DNA from: Nocardia uniformis NBRC 13702 | Lineage (GTDB): Bacteria; Actinomycetota; Actinomycetes; Mycobacteriales; Mycobacteriaceae | Length of the DNA: 52,881 bases | Assembly: GCF_001613345.1 (NCBI RefSeq) | Contig: NZ_BDCE01000032.1 | Coordinates: forward strand, 1-52,881 | Reading direction: 5' to 3' | Shown here: piece by piece, positions 33,526 to 41,313 of the stretch | Numbering within the stretch: the stretch's first letter is position 1 | Layout: every line of letters starts with the position of its first letter | Notes under the pieces: generated by a model | The model's input: the letters and a program-made list of their open reading frames with translations, nothing else | What the model was told of the DNA's origin: nothing | Database searches by the model: none | Made by a program: the position numbers and the translations under genes

Positions 33526-35793
33526 GTGAGCGGGTCATCGGTCAGGCAGACGGAAGAACAGCGGACTTCGGTCGCGGCGTTCGTTCGGGGCGATCACCTG
33601 GCCATCCAGGCCGGTGCTGGTACAGGCAAGACGACCACGCTGAGGATGCTAGCGACGGCTACCTCCCAGCGTGGGCTCTATATCGCATTCAACCGCGCCA
33701 TCGCCGACGACGCGAAGAGAAGTTTCTCCCACAATATCGAGTGTCGTACCGCGCACTCGTTGGCTTTCCAAACGTATGGACGGCGTTACAGTGCACGCCT
33801 GAATGCTCCCCGCATCCCCTCGCGAGAAGTCGCTGCCGGACTCGGCATCCGCGGAGACATGCGCATCGGAGGCCGCAAGGTCAGCCCGCTCGCGCGGTCC
33901 TATGCGGCGATGCGCACCGTACTGCGGTTCTGCTACTCCGCAGACGACATCATTGGGGTCCACCACGTACCTCGGATGCGCGGACTCGACAGCGCTGACA
34001 ACCATCAGGCGCTCATCGAGGCTGTGCTGCCGTTCGCCAACAAGGCGTGGACCGATATCCAAAATCCTGATACCGGCACGGTGCGATTCGAGCACGATCA
34101 CTACCTGAAGCTCTGGGCACTCAGCCGTCCGGTGCTCGAGCACGACTTCATCCTTCTCGACGAGGCCCAGGACACGAACCCCGTAATCGACCAGGTCTTC
34201 AACGCCCAACGCAGCGCGGCGCAACTCGTCATGGTGGGCGACTCGGCCCAGGCGATCTACGGCTGGCGCGGCGCGCAGGACGTCATGACCGACTTCGACG
34301 GTACGAAACTCGGTCTGACTCAATCATTTCGGTTCGGCCCTGCCGTCGCCGAGGAAGCCAACCGCTGGCTATCGATTGTCGACGCACCGATCCGGCTCAG
34401 TGGCTACGACCCAATCGCCACATCGGTAGGACCCGTCGAGCTCTCGGACGCGATCCTGTGCCGAACGAACGCCGGCGCGATGCGGGAGGTCTTGAGCGCA
34501 TTGGAGGTCGGCACGACAGTCGCCATGGTCGGCGGAGGCGGGCAGTTACGCTCACTAGCCGAAGCCGCCCACGATCTGCAGGCCGGCCGCAAGACTACTC
34601 ACCCCGAGTTGTTCCTGTTCTCCTCTTGGGGCGAGGTTCAGGACTACGCCGCGCAAGACCCTTCCGGCTCCGACCTCTACTCGTTCGTGGAGCTGATCGA
34701 TGAGCACGGTGTGGATGCCATCCTCGAAGCCGTCGGGCGTCTCAGCGACGAACGCCACGCCCAGGTGACTATCTCCACCGCTCATAAGGCCAAGGGCCGT
34801 GAGTGGAATACGGTCCGCATCGCCGACGACTTTTCCGAGCCCGGCGAAGATGACGATGGACAGCCGAGTCCCATCGACGACGCTGACGCACGCTTGGCTT
34901 ACGTCGCCGTGACCCGCGCCAGAACGCGCCTGGATCTCGGTGGCCTGTCCTGGATACAGGATCATCCCGAGGGACAACCTCGCGGTGTCCGACCCGACGT
35001 CCCTCAACTGCTGCCCGGAGAGGACCGTGACTTCGGCACTGGCCTGTTCGTGGATCTGGTGCCGTCATCGTGCTGGTTCACCAATGTTCGTTCCTGCGTG
35101 GACAAGCGGGACTGGAATCGGTTGCGCCGCATGGTGAACGCTAGAGCCGGACATCGATGCGAGATCTGCGGCGCAACCAAGGACCCGGGTACTCGACGGT
35201 GGCTGGAGGCCCACGAACGGTGGGACTACGACCACACCCGCGCAATCCAGATCCTGCGGCGGATCATTCTGCTGTGCACAGACTGCCACCAGACCACTCA
35301 CTTCGGATATGCACAGCTCACAGGGAACGAATCCCATGCCTTCAATCACCTGATGCGCGTCAACGGAATGGCGGCCGGCGAGGCGCGGCAGCACGTCGCG
35401 GACGCATTTCGCTTGTGGGAGCTTCGATCCGCCCGGGACTGGACCCTGGACCTGAGTATCCTGACCGGTGCAGGACTGACGGTCGTACGACCTCCCGAAG
35501 CCGCCGACCGAGAAGGAATCGCCATGCGGCAACTGGCCACTACGGACCGTCTTGACGGCAGCCACCGCCCCGAATCGAATCCATCAAAGCCTGCCTTCAC
35601 GGTCGAGGACCGCCGTCAGGCGCATCCCAACTCCCACGCACGGTGGACCGCCGAAGAAGAAGCTAGGCTTATACGGAGGGCAGGACAAGGCGTGAGCCTC
35701 GAACGGCTGGTCAGCGAGTTCGGGCGAAACGCCAATGCGATCACCATCCGTCTGGAACGAAACGGCATCGTACCGCCAACATCACAGACATGA
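33526..35793 (+). CDS. SF1A helicase fused to HNH/zinc module and Myb-like tail
   Basis: The protein of about 755 residues has a full UvrD-like set. These are Walker A GAGTGKTT (30-37), LYIAFNRAIADDAKRSF, LLDEAQDTNP (Asp212), MVGDSAQAIYGWRGA, LTQSFRFG, ISTAHKAKGREWNTV and VAVTRARTRL. After residue 540 comes a zinc/HNH-like module: C545-EIC-G, LEAHERWDYD (His563), LLCTDCHQTTH (Cys584, Cys587, His588) and HLMRVNGM. A Myb/SANT-like region with RWTAEEEARLI starts near 706. Start GTG 33526 has GGGGG upstream; ATG 33490 is possible. The fusion suggests a DNA-translocating nuclease. Confidence 0.85.
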   Translation: MSGSSVRQTEEQRTSVAAFVRGDHLAIQAGAGTGKTTTLRMLATATSQRGLYIAFNRAIADDAKRSFSHNIECRTAHSLAFQTYGRRYSARLNAPRIPSREVAAGLGIRGDMRIGGRKVSPLARSYAAMRTVLRFCYSADDIIGVHHVPRMRGLDSADNHQALIEAVLPFANKAWTDIQNPDTGTVRFEHDHYLKLWALSRPVLEHDFILLDEAQDTNPVIDQVFNAQRSAAQLVMVGDSAQAIYGWRGAQDVMTDFDGTKLGLTQSFRFGPAVAEEANRWLSIVDAPIRLSGYDPIATSVGPVELSDAILCRTNAGAMREVLSALEVGTTVAMVGGGGQLRSLAEAAHDLQAGRKTTHPELFLFSSWGEVQDYAAQDPSGSDLYSFVELIDEHGVDAILEAVGRLSDERHAQVTISTAHKAKGREWNTVRIADDFSEPGEDDDGQPSPIDDADARLAYVAVTRARTRLDLGGLSWIQDHPEGQPRGVRPDVPQLLPGEDRDFGTGLFVDLVPSSCWFTNVRSCVDKRDWNRLRRMVNARAGHRCEICGATKDPGTRRWLEAHERWDYDHTRAIQILRRIILLCTDCHQTTHFGYAQLTGNESHAFNHLMRVNGMAAGEARQHVADAFRLWELRSARDWTLDLSILTGAGLTVVRPPEAADREGIAMRQLATTDRLDGSHRPESNPSKPAFTVEDRRQAHPNSHARWTAEEEARLIRRAGQGVSLERLVSEFGRNANAITIRLERNGIVPPTSQT

Positions 35794-35975
35794 CCAGTTC
35801 CCGGCGATCGGCCGTGATCCACGTTTGGCCCACAAATCGGGACCGTGCCGCAGCCTGGGTGGGTCAGTTCAACAAATTGCGCCTGGTGGCTGCCACAGCA
35901 CTTCCCGCCGCGTGGGATCCTGACTCGGACGCTGATATCGAAGCATACGGCGCAGAGATGTTCCGCCCGAGGGCG
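35790..35975 (+). pseudogene. truncated ORF coupled to the helicase gene
   Basis: An ATG overlaps the helicase stop (ATGA) and opens a frame reading MTSSRRSAVIHVWPTNRDRA through VGQFNKLRLVAATALPAAWD. After about 60 codons the frame enters the antisense of fabG, so everything after about 35975 is not its own. I read it as the 5' stub of a third operon gene cut off at the junction with core DNA. I recognise no family. Confidence 0.45.
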
Positions 35976-35986
35976 TTCGGTTGCGC

Positions 35987-36685
35987 TCAGTGCCCCATGC
36001 CGATGCCACCATCGACATTGATGACCGTTCCCGTGATGTACGCCGCGCCCGGCGACAGCAGGAACGCCGCCGTAGCGGCAACCTCTTCCGGCTTTCCGAA
36101 CCGACCGAGCGGGATATGGGACAGCGCCGTCTCTACGACTTTGTCGCTGACGCCTGCGGCCATATCGGTTTCGGTGAAACCGGGGGCGATCACATTCGAG
36201 GTAATGCCGCGGGAACCGAGTTCACGCGCCAGGGAGCGGGCGATACCGACGACTCCGGCCTTGGCGGCGGTGTAGTTGACCTGTCCGGGCATACCGGAGA
36301 GCCCGGAAGCGGACCCGATAATCACAATGCGCCCGTTGCGATGCTTGAGCATATTGCGGGTGGCCCGCTTGACGACCCGGAAGACGCCGGTGAGGTTGGT
36401 ATCGATGACGCGCCCGAACTGATCGCTGGTCATGCGCATGATCAGGGTGTCGTCGGTAATACCGGCATTGGCGATTACGGCTTCGACCGGGCCGTCGGCC
36501 TGTTCGATGTGGGTGAACGCGGCATCGACCGAAGCGTCATCGGTGACATCGCACTGCACGGCGTGCACCCCCTCGGGAACAGCGGCACCGCGATGGGTTC
36601 CCCAGACGGTATGTCCCTCGGCCGCGAGATGGCTGGCGATCGCAGCTCCGATACCGCGGTTGGCTCCGGTGACGAGGACGCGCAC
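35987..36685 (-). CDS. fabG1: 3-oxoacyl-ACP reductase, MabA-type
   Basis: This 232-residue SDR performs the NADPH-dependent ketoreduction of fatty-acid (FAS-II/mycolate) elongation. It has TGANRGIG, NAG, Ser in GSASGLSGMP, and Tyr/Lys in YTAAK. The C-terminus VDGGIGMGH matches the mycobacterial MabA tail. The GTG at 36685 has GGAGGT 6 nt upstream, a near-perfect ribosome site. In mycobacteria inhA normally follows fabG1; here the downstream side runs straight into the truncated helicase-operon stub. The last residues of FabG are intact. Confidence 0.93.
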   Translation of the reverse strand: MRVLVTGANRGIGAAIASHLAAEGHTVWGTHRGAAVPEGVHAVQCDVTDDASVDAAFTHIEQADGPVEAVIANAGITDDTLIMRMTSDQFGRVIDTNLTGVFRVVKRATRNMLKHRNGRIVIIGSASGLSGMPGQVNYTAAKAGVVGIARSLARELGSRGITSNVIAPGFTETDMAAGVSDKVVETALSHIPLGRFGKPEEVAATAAFLLSPGAAYITGTVINVDGGIGMGH

Positions 36686-36728
36686 GAGTTGACCTCCAAA
36701 GATCAGTTCGGTAGTGGGGATCGTGATT

Positions 36729-37670
36729 TCAGTCGGCTTGGTCTTCGACCAACAGGATGATGGCGACCGGGTCGCCGTGTCGTTCGCGAGCGGAGTGCAA
36801 TGCGAAAGTCGAAGCGATGAACGGTTGATCATCAATTCGGATCTTCTGCTCCGCGCTCTCCGGAGACTGGGGGTTGGCCAGTTTGTCCAGGTCCACCTGC
36901 CCGAGCACATCGGCTATCCGCTGCTCGCCGAGCGGCGCCAGGCGGCCGACCGTCGTGATCGGAATCTTGTTCTTCGCCTCCACCAGCAGCAGGGTGGCCC
37001 GGCTGAAGCGAACGAGGGAGGCGATATTCGCCTCGACCTCACGCGATTGCAGTTTGAGGGTCAGTCCGTAGAGCGTGCGATGATCGTCGCGGCCGACGCG
37101 GAGTCTGCAACTCGACCACATGTGGACCCAATCCGTACCGCCGGGCCGCAGACTCCAGTGGCTCTGGATGAGCAGACCGTCATCGCCGGTGAGGGCGTCG
37201 TAGTAGCCGCCCACCATCGACCACGCGTCCTCCGGATTCAGCCAGGTGAACAGGTACTGCACATGGCGTTCCTCCCCCACCTCGCGGCCGTCACCGATCA
37301 TGCTGGGATCGTCACCGCTGGTCCGCGTGGTCATCGCGGTCATATCGAGCACCCAGGCGTTGTAGGTCGGGCGTGGACCCGATGGACGGTGCGCCACCCA
37401 GACAACCAAGCCGACCGGTGTGCCGTCAGCCGCGTCGATTCGATGGGTATCGACAATCACCCCGTCGACGACAGGAAGTTCGCGCCCAGCCTGTGCCGCG
37501 TCGACCACCGCCCGGAACACCGTTTCGCCCGCGCGGTCGAAGCCGAGTTTGTTCGCGCAGCGGCGCAGTGGACGGGCGACGCGGTCGCCCGCCGCCGAAT
37601 GAATGAACAGGTCGTCGGAGAGTTCGGTGCCGATGAGATCCACTGCGATCCACATCGCCGGTAATGCCAT
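36729..37670 (-). CDS. conserved actinobacterial protein, unknown function
   Basis: The protein of about 313 residues has WIAVDLIGTELSDDLFIHSA at the N-terminus, YNAWVLDMTAMTTR, WSMVGGYYDALTGDDGLLIQ and HMWSSCRLRVG in the centre, and a C-terminus ending AIILLVEDQAD. It lacks membrane segments. The layout suggests PAS/GAF-like alpha-beta units, and I tentatively associate it with the mycobacterial DUF5593 group, but that is from memory of similar sequences. It lies 43 nt upstream of fabG1 on the same strand. The start could be 37682. Confidence 0.7.
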   Translation of the reverse strand: MALPAMWIAVDLIGTELSDDLFIHSAAGDRVARPLRRCANKLGFDRAGETVFRAVVDAAQAGRELPVVDGVIVDTHRIDAADGTPVGLVVWVAHRPSGPRPTYNAWVLDMTAMTTRTSGDDPSMIGDGREVGEERHVQYLFTWLNPEDAWSMVGGYYDALTGDDGLLIQSHWSLRPGGTDWVHMWSSCRLRVGRDDHRTLYGLTLKLQSREVEANIASLVRFSRATLLLVEAKNKIPITTVGRLAPLGEQRIADVLGQVDLDKLANPQSPESAEQKIRIDDQPFIASTFALHSARERHGDPVAIILLVEDQAD

Positions 37671-37748
37671 GCGGCAGAGCATAAGCGACCGACTCATCAG
37701 TAGGTTACTCGCGGGTTTGCTCCCACCCTGTGGTTCTCGTTGCGATTC

Positions 37749-37775
37749 CGCTGTCGCGATCAGGTCGCGACAGCG
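37749..37775. repeat. 11-bp perfect hairpin CGCTGTCGCGA
   Basis: CGCTGTCGCGA and TCGCGACAGCG flank a 5-nt loop in the gene-free region after the conserved protein. It is followed 22 nt later by a second hairpin. It may be a terminator or a mobile-element scar. Confidence 0.6.
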
Positions 37776-37796
37776 CCGGTCGGTGAGCGACTCTCT

Positions 37797-37837
37797 TCCG
37801 GAAGCAGGTGGCCCACAAACGTGGGTCTGCTTCCGGA
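37797..37837. repeat. long two-part hairpin (CCGGAAGCAG arms)
   Basis: The outer arms TCCGGAAGCAG and CTGCTTCCGGA enclose an inner stem CCCAC/GTGGG with loop AAAC. The interrupted stem is unlike a simple terminator. From 37838 to 38176 nothing further is recognisable. Confidence 0.6.
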
Positions 37838-38176
37838 TGCTCAAAGGACCGGCTGTGACTCGATTCCCGTGGCGTACATCGCTAATGCGATGCGCCATAC
37901 CCGATCACCCCTACCCTCGCGGACCACCCGTTGAACGCGCTGCGGAAGCTATCGCACGCGCGCGGCGGCGGGTGCTCGGATTGTGTACGTGGGTCGGAGG
38001 GGAGTCGACGTGCACAAACACCGCGCGCCCGCATGCCCGAGTGAGCACTTCTGCTGGACTGGTTCGTTCCACGGCGTCACGACGTCGATGATGTCGGGCG
38101 TCGATGAGCCTCGACCGCATCCTCAGCATAACGCTCGCCCCGCCAGCATCGAATTTTCTCAGCCTCGTACCTTGAG

Positions 38177-38291
38177 TTTTTCGCGGGCGTGCGAGTCGAG
38201 CATGTCGCCGATGACTGGACCTCGATCCGGGTGGCGCACCGCGTCCGTCCCTGGAACCACAACGGGGCGGCGTTCGGCGGCACACTATTCT
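38177..38291 (+). repeat. fragment of the DUF4442 gene (copy B)
   Basis: This stretch is close to about 43665-43785 of the intact gene, from GCGGGCGTGCGAGTCG to GGCACACTATTCT. It has several substitutions and lacks a 6-nt GCAACC. A TAG follows immediately, and both flanks are unrelated. It overlaps in content with copy A only over the GGGGCGGCGTTCGGCGG part. From 38292 to 38597 I see no gene. Confidence 0.85.
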
Positions 38292-38597
38292 AGCGACCAA
38301 CTCCGGACATACCTTGGCCGGATGCGCCCAACGGGACGACCACGCTCCGACCGCTGAAACCCCCTTCCCTTTCGATGTGGCGACGCACGGAGGCGCACAT
38401 CTAGTCCTGCTCACAGCGCAGGCAACTGTTCAGTGACGTCGATGGGTTCACCGTGCCTGGAGCCCACGCAGTTCAGGATGCCCAGTGCCGGTACGGCCTC
38501 GATCCATTCCGCATCCTTCGGAGCCGGTGAGGCAAGGGGAGACCGCGGACGGTCCTCGCCCAGTGCGTAGTCCCAATGAGCGGCCCGAGATCTCCGC

Positions 38598-38620
38598 ACA
38601 TGCGCATGCCATGCGCATGT
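38598..38620. promoter_or_regulatory. 23-bp palindrome, probable VapB operator
   Basis: ACATGCGCATG and CATGCGCATGT surround a single C, and each arm contains the self-complementary ATGCGCAT. The site lies 11 nt before the antitoxin start, where VapB-type antitoxins bind to repress their own operon. Confidence 0.75.
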
Positions 38621-38631
38621 AGCCTGTGGGC

Positions 38632-38868
38632 ATGGCTGTTGCAATTCAAATCAAGGACGTACCCGAGGAAGTGCGGGACGCGATTGCCACCCGAGCCGCG
38701 GCCCGGGGCCAATCGACCCAGGTCTATCTCCGCGCACTGCTGGAACGAGAATTCCGCGCCGAGCGCCATAGACATCTCTTCGAGAGCCTGGTCGGGCGCC
38801 GGAGTCTGACCCTGACCGCCGAAGATGTCGTCGACGAGGTCCGGAGTGGACGCGAGGACGACGAGTGA
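38632..38868 (+). CDS. VapB/FitA-type antitoxin
   Basis: This 78-residue protein has a ribbon-helix-helix DNA-binding part, AVAIQIKDVPEEVRDAIATR then TQVYLRALLEREF. A C-terminal tail (TLTAEDVVDEVRSGREDDE) should wrap the toxin. The start is ATG 38632; GTG 38626 is two codons upstream. The toxin start overlaps its stop (GTGA). Autoregulation through the 23-bp palindrome just upstream is likely. Confidence 0.9.
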   Translation: MAVAIQIKDVPEEVRDAIATRAAARGQSTQVYLRALLEREFRAERHRHLFESLVGRRSLTLTAEDVVDEVRSGREDDE

Positions 38869-39269
38869 TCGTCGTCGACGCGAACGTCATGGTCATGGCA
38901 TTGTCCAGTCCGTCGACGCAAGGCGACGCCGCGCGCGCGGCGATGCTCGCCGACGACGTCTGGATCGCCCCCGCACACATGCCCCTGGAGGTGTTGCGCA
39001 CCCTGCGTAAGGCAGTCCTCGGCGACCGACTCACCGCCAAGGACGCCGACGCAGCAGTCGGAGCCCTCACCGCCATGCAGATCGAATTCATCGGAACCGA
39101 TATCGCTCTGCTGCAAGCGGTTTGGGCCATGCGCCACAACGTCTCGGTCTACGACGCCGCCTACCTCGCCATCGCCGCCACACACGACGCCCCGCTCGTG
39201 ACATTCGACGCCCGCCTCGCCAAAGCAGCCGAACAAGCGGCACCCAGTATCCGCGTCACCCTGCTCTGA
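38865..39269 (+). CDS. VapC PIN-domain toxin ribonuclease
   Basis: This 134-residue PIN-domain protein has the acidic residues expected for metal-dependent RNA cleavage: Asp5 in VVDANV, Glu42 in PLEVLR, Asp97 in VYDAAYLA and Asp115 in TFDARLA. VapC toxins cut tRNA or rRNA and stop growth when the antitoxin is degraded. It starts at a GTG overlapping the antitoxin stop. All four acidic positions are intact, so it is probably active. Confidence 0.93.
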   Translation: MIVVDANVMVMALSSPSTQGDAARAAMLADDVWIAPAHMPLEVLRTLRKAVLGDRLTAKDADAAVGALTAMQIEFIGTDIALLQAVWAMRHNVSVYDAAYLAIAATHDAPLVTFDARLAKAAEQAAPSIRVTLL

Positions 39270-39324
39270 TCCAGCAGCGACAGCGTTCGACGCCGGGATC
39301 CGCCCTCTCTGGTCGCCCGGCAAT

Positions 39325-40503
39325 TCACTCCGAACGCAACAGAACGGTGAGTACCCGGTCACATACGAACAGACGATTCCGCTGCTTACCCGAGGTCTCC
39401 CGCAATAATCCGTCGTCCACGAGATTCCCGACAGTCGTGTTCGCAGCCGTGAATGTGACACCGGTCAGCATCGCTGCGGTCTTCACATCGATCACCGGGT
39501 ATCCGATCAATAGCTCTGCGATCTCTACAGCAGACCCCTTTCTTCCGCTAGCCCTGACCTGCGTCACCAACTCTTCACGGATCCGGAGAAGTTCACGGAT
39601 TGCACCCAAACCTTCCCGGGCTTGAGCTTCGACCCCGTCCGCGAAGAATCGGATCCACACATTCCAGTCGCCGGTCACCGTGAGACCGAGTAGCTGGTCC
39701 TGATACTCACTCCGGCGCCGCTCGAAGTAGGGCGCAACATTGAGGGCAGCCCAACGTAGTTCCCTGGCACGCATCGTCTGAAGAATCGCAATCAGTCGCC
39801 CCAGTCGCCCATTACCATCACCGAACGGGTGCAGCGTCTCGAACTGGTAGTGGGCCAACGCCATTGCAGCGACAATCGGCATCCTCGTGTGATCAGCCAC
39901 CCAATTCTCCCAAGCATCCATCCCCGAGGCGAGCTGGTCGCCTGGAGGGCAAGGAACGAAACGAGCCTCTTCGATGGGGCGTCGATGAGCGCCTATCGCG
40001 ACCTGATGAGGGCGGATGTCTCCCGCATCGTCAGTGTCCCCGCTAGTGCCGTGAACGATGATCCGTTGCAACTCCCCAAGGAACGAGCGACCGATCCGGC
40101 GCTGCGCGATGTGCTGCACCGCGTACTCGGTCGCTTCCACATAGTTGCGGATCTCGCGCTGCTCATGCGACATTTGCCGGTCCTCGAGGAAGTCCGCTTC
40201 GAGGACCTCCTCAAAGGAAGCGTATGTGCCTTCCAGCGCTGAAGTGCTTCGAGCTTCGCGACGAATAATGGGTCGAACGATGATTTCTGGCCTCGGCAGC
40301 AGAGCCACCGCCTCGTCGAGTCGAGCGATCGCCATACCGGCCCGGGTGACGGCGTTGACCGCAGCAGGTGACATACCGAGCTGTTCAGGCAGGTCATCGG
40401 GAAGGTACGCCCAGTACGACCACTCCCTACTGGTCCGCGGATCCATGCCAGAGATGGGGACCAGTTGCCCGATTGGGGACTCTTTGAGAGCTTCCACGTC
40501 CAT
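39325..40503 (-). CDS. Fic-domain protein with winged helix, class II
   Basis: The 392-residue protein has the catalytic motif HPFGDGNGRLGR (His225) and the N-terminal inhibitory motif T87-S-A-L-E91-G92. The C-terminal winged helix (about 330-390) reads VIDVKTAAMLTGVTFTAANT then VGNLVDDGLLRETSGKQRNR. The length and layout match the common Fic/DUF4172-like bacterial adenylyltransferases. It is not a duplicate of the other Fic protein here, as their sequences differ throughout. The upstream region holds two copies of an inverted repeat, so it is probably regulated, perhaps by its own winged helix. Confidence 0.92.
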   Translation of the reverse strand: MDVEALKESPIGQLVPISGMDPRTSREWSYWAYLPDDLPEQLGMSPAAVNAVTRAGMAIARLDEAVALLPRPEIIVRPIIRREARSTSALEGTYASFEEVLEADFLEDRQMSHEQREIRNYVEATEYAVQHIAQRRIGRSFLGELQRIIVHGTSGDTDDAGDIRPHQVAIGAHRRPIEEARFVPCPPGDQLASGMDAWENWVADHTRMPIVAAMALAHYQFETLHPFGDGNGRLGRLIAILQTMRARELRWAALNVAPYFERRRSEYQDQLLGLTVTGDWNVWIRFFADGVEAQAREGLGAIRELLRIREELVTQVRASGRKGSAVEIAELLIGYPVIDVKTAAMLTGVTFTAANTTVGNLVDDGLLRETSGKQRNRLFVCDRVLTVLLRSE

Positions 40504-40556
40504 AATTGAAGTTTACCCGATCAAACTACAATAACAATGCGCAGTGTGCGCAACGG

Positions 40557-40623
40557 CTTCAATAACCGCTCAACCCATTGAAGTACGAGGGACCAACCTT
40601 CAATAACAGCCACACTCATTGAA
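40557..40623. promoter_or_regulatory. tandem CTTCAAT-N13-ATTGAA(G) operators before the fic gene
   Basis: Two inverted repeats, at 40557-40583 and 40598-40623, have the same arms and 13-nt spacers and begin exactly 41 nt apart. Part of the spacer (AAC.GC) is also shared. A lone half-site CTTCAAT lies on the minus strand immediately before the Fic start codon (40505-40511). This is the layout of a cooperatively bound operator. Confidence 0.7.
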
Positions 40624-40685
40624 CCCACGAGCGGAGCAGCGCGCATCATCGACGGGTCTAACCCACCGCTCACGGAGAGGCAGGC

Positions 40686-40763
40686 ATGTCTAGAAGACGC
40701 GAACACCACCACCGTCGTTACCAGCGAACTCAGGGACCAACACGAGTCGCCAACCCGCGCTAA
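40686..40763 (+). CDS. 25-residue basic ORF, doubtful
   Basis: The ORF MSRRREHHHRRYQRTQGPTR ends five residues later (VANPR). It has a GGAGAGG ribosome site at a good distance and lies just downstream of the tandem operators, divergent from the fic gene. The composition is extreme (Arg/His) and no family is recognised, so it may be chance. Confidence 0.2.
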   Translation: MSRRREHHHRRYQRTQGPTRVANPR

Positions 40764-40888
40764 TCACTCTCGTCACGCTGATCGCATCAGTTGACTCCAG
40801 TATCAGGCCCTTGCGGGTTCGAACCGCCGCGAGCGCTATTGCTGCAGCTCAAGGACCTAGTCAGCATTCACGCAACATAGCGGAAAGA

Positions 40889-40913
40889 AGCCGCAGGTCG
40901 GTGACCTGCGACT
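40889..40913. repeat. hairpin repeat, copy 2
   Basis: AGCCGCAGGTC, loop GGT, then GACCTGCGACT repeats the stem found at 30020-30046, including its C-A mismatch. Ten bases further on is TGGACCTAGCGGGACGTT (40924-40941), which recurs with one change at 48221-48238 beside another hairpin. Confidence 0.6.
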
Positions 40914-41075
40914 CCTTTCAGGGTGGACCTAGCGGGACGTTATTCGAACCGCGCTGACCTGCGGAAACTCGAAGCCGCTCGGGCCGAGGTCGAGGTCATG
41001 GGCGCACCAGCGGGCTAGCGGCGACGCAAGCGAACGTCAAGTAAGAAGGCGGCATCGCGCACCCCACAGAAGGTC

Positions 41076-41205
41076 GAGCGACGACTGTCGAAGAGCACGA
41101 TCGAGGAGTTGATCCAGGCCTTACCAGGACGGCTCCTCCTCTGCGGAACTCGCCACGCGCTATCGCGTATCCAAGAGCGCAGTCCTCACGCCACATGAGC
41201 GTGAC
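41076..41205 (+). pseudogene. remnant of a recombinase-type helix-turn-helix
   Basis: In one frame RRLSKSTIEELIQA is followed after a frameshift by YQDGSSSAELATRYRVSKSA in the next frame. Together they match the C-terminal helix-turn-helix of resolvase/invertase-type serine recombinases. Nothing of the catalytic domain is seen. It is a fragment. The rest of 40764-41313 has no supported gene. Confidence 0.5.
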
Positions 41206-41313
41206 GGGCACTCACGACGTCGCGCGTATCACCGCCTCGATTGCCACAGCGGTGCGAGTGATCATGAAGGGAGAACCTGCACGCCTTACGGATCTCCCTG
41301 CGAGACTGCGGAT

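Noticed and set aside
35981..36760. 259-codon plus-strand frame
   Set aside because: It is antisense to fabG1, an unmistakable SDR gene.
40557..40623. CRISPR-like repeat array
   Set aside because: Only two repeats with symmetrical arms, a 13-nt internal spacer and no cas genes; an operator explains it better.
40924..41000. possible degenerate tRNA read on the minus strand
   Set aside because: A GGxTTCGAACC-like stretch is visible, but no acceptor stem or anticodon arm can be folded.
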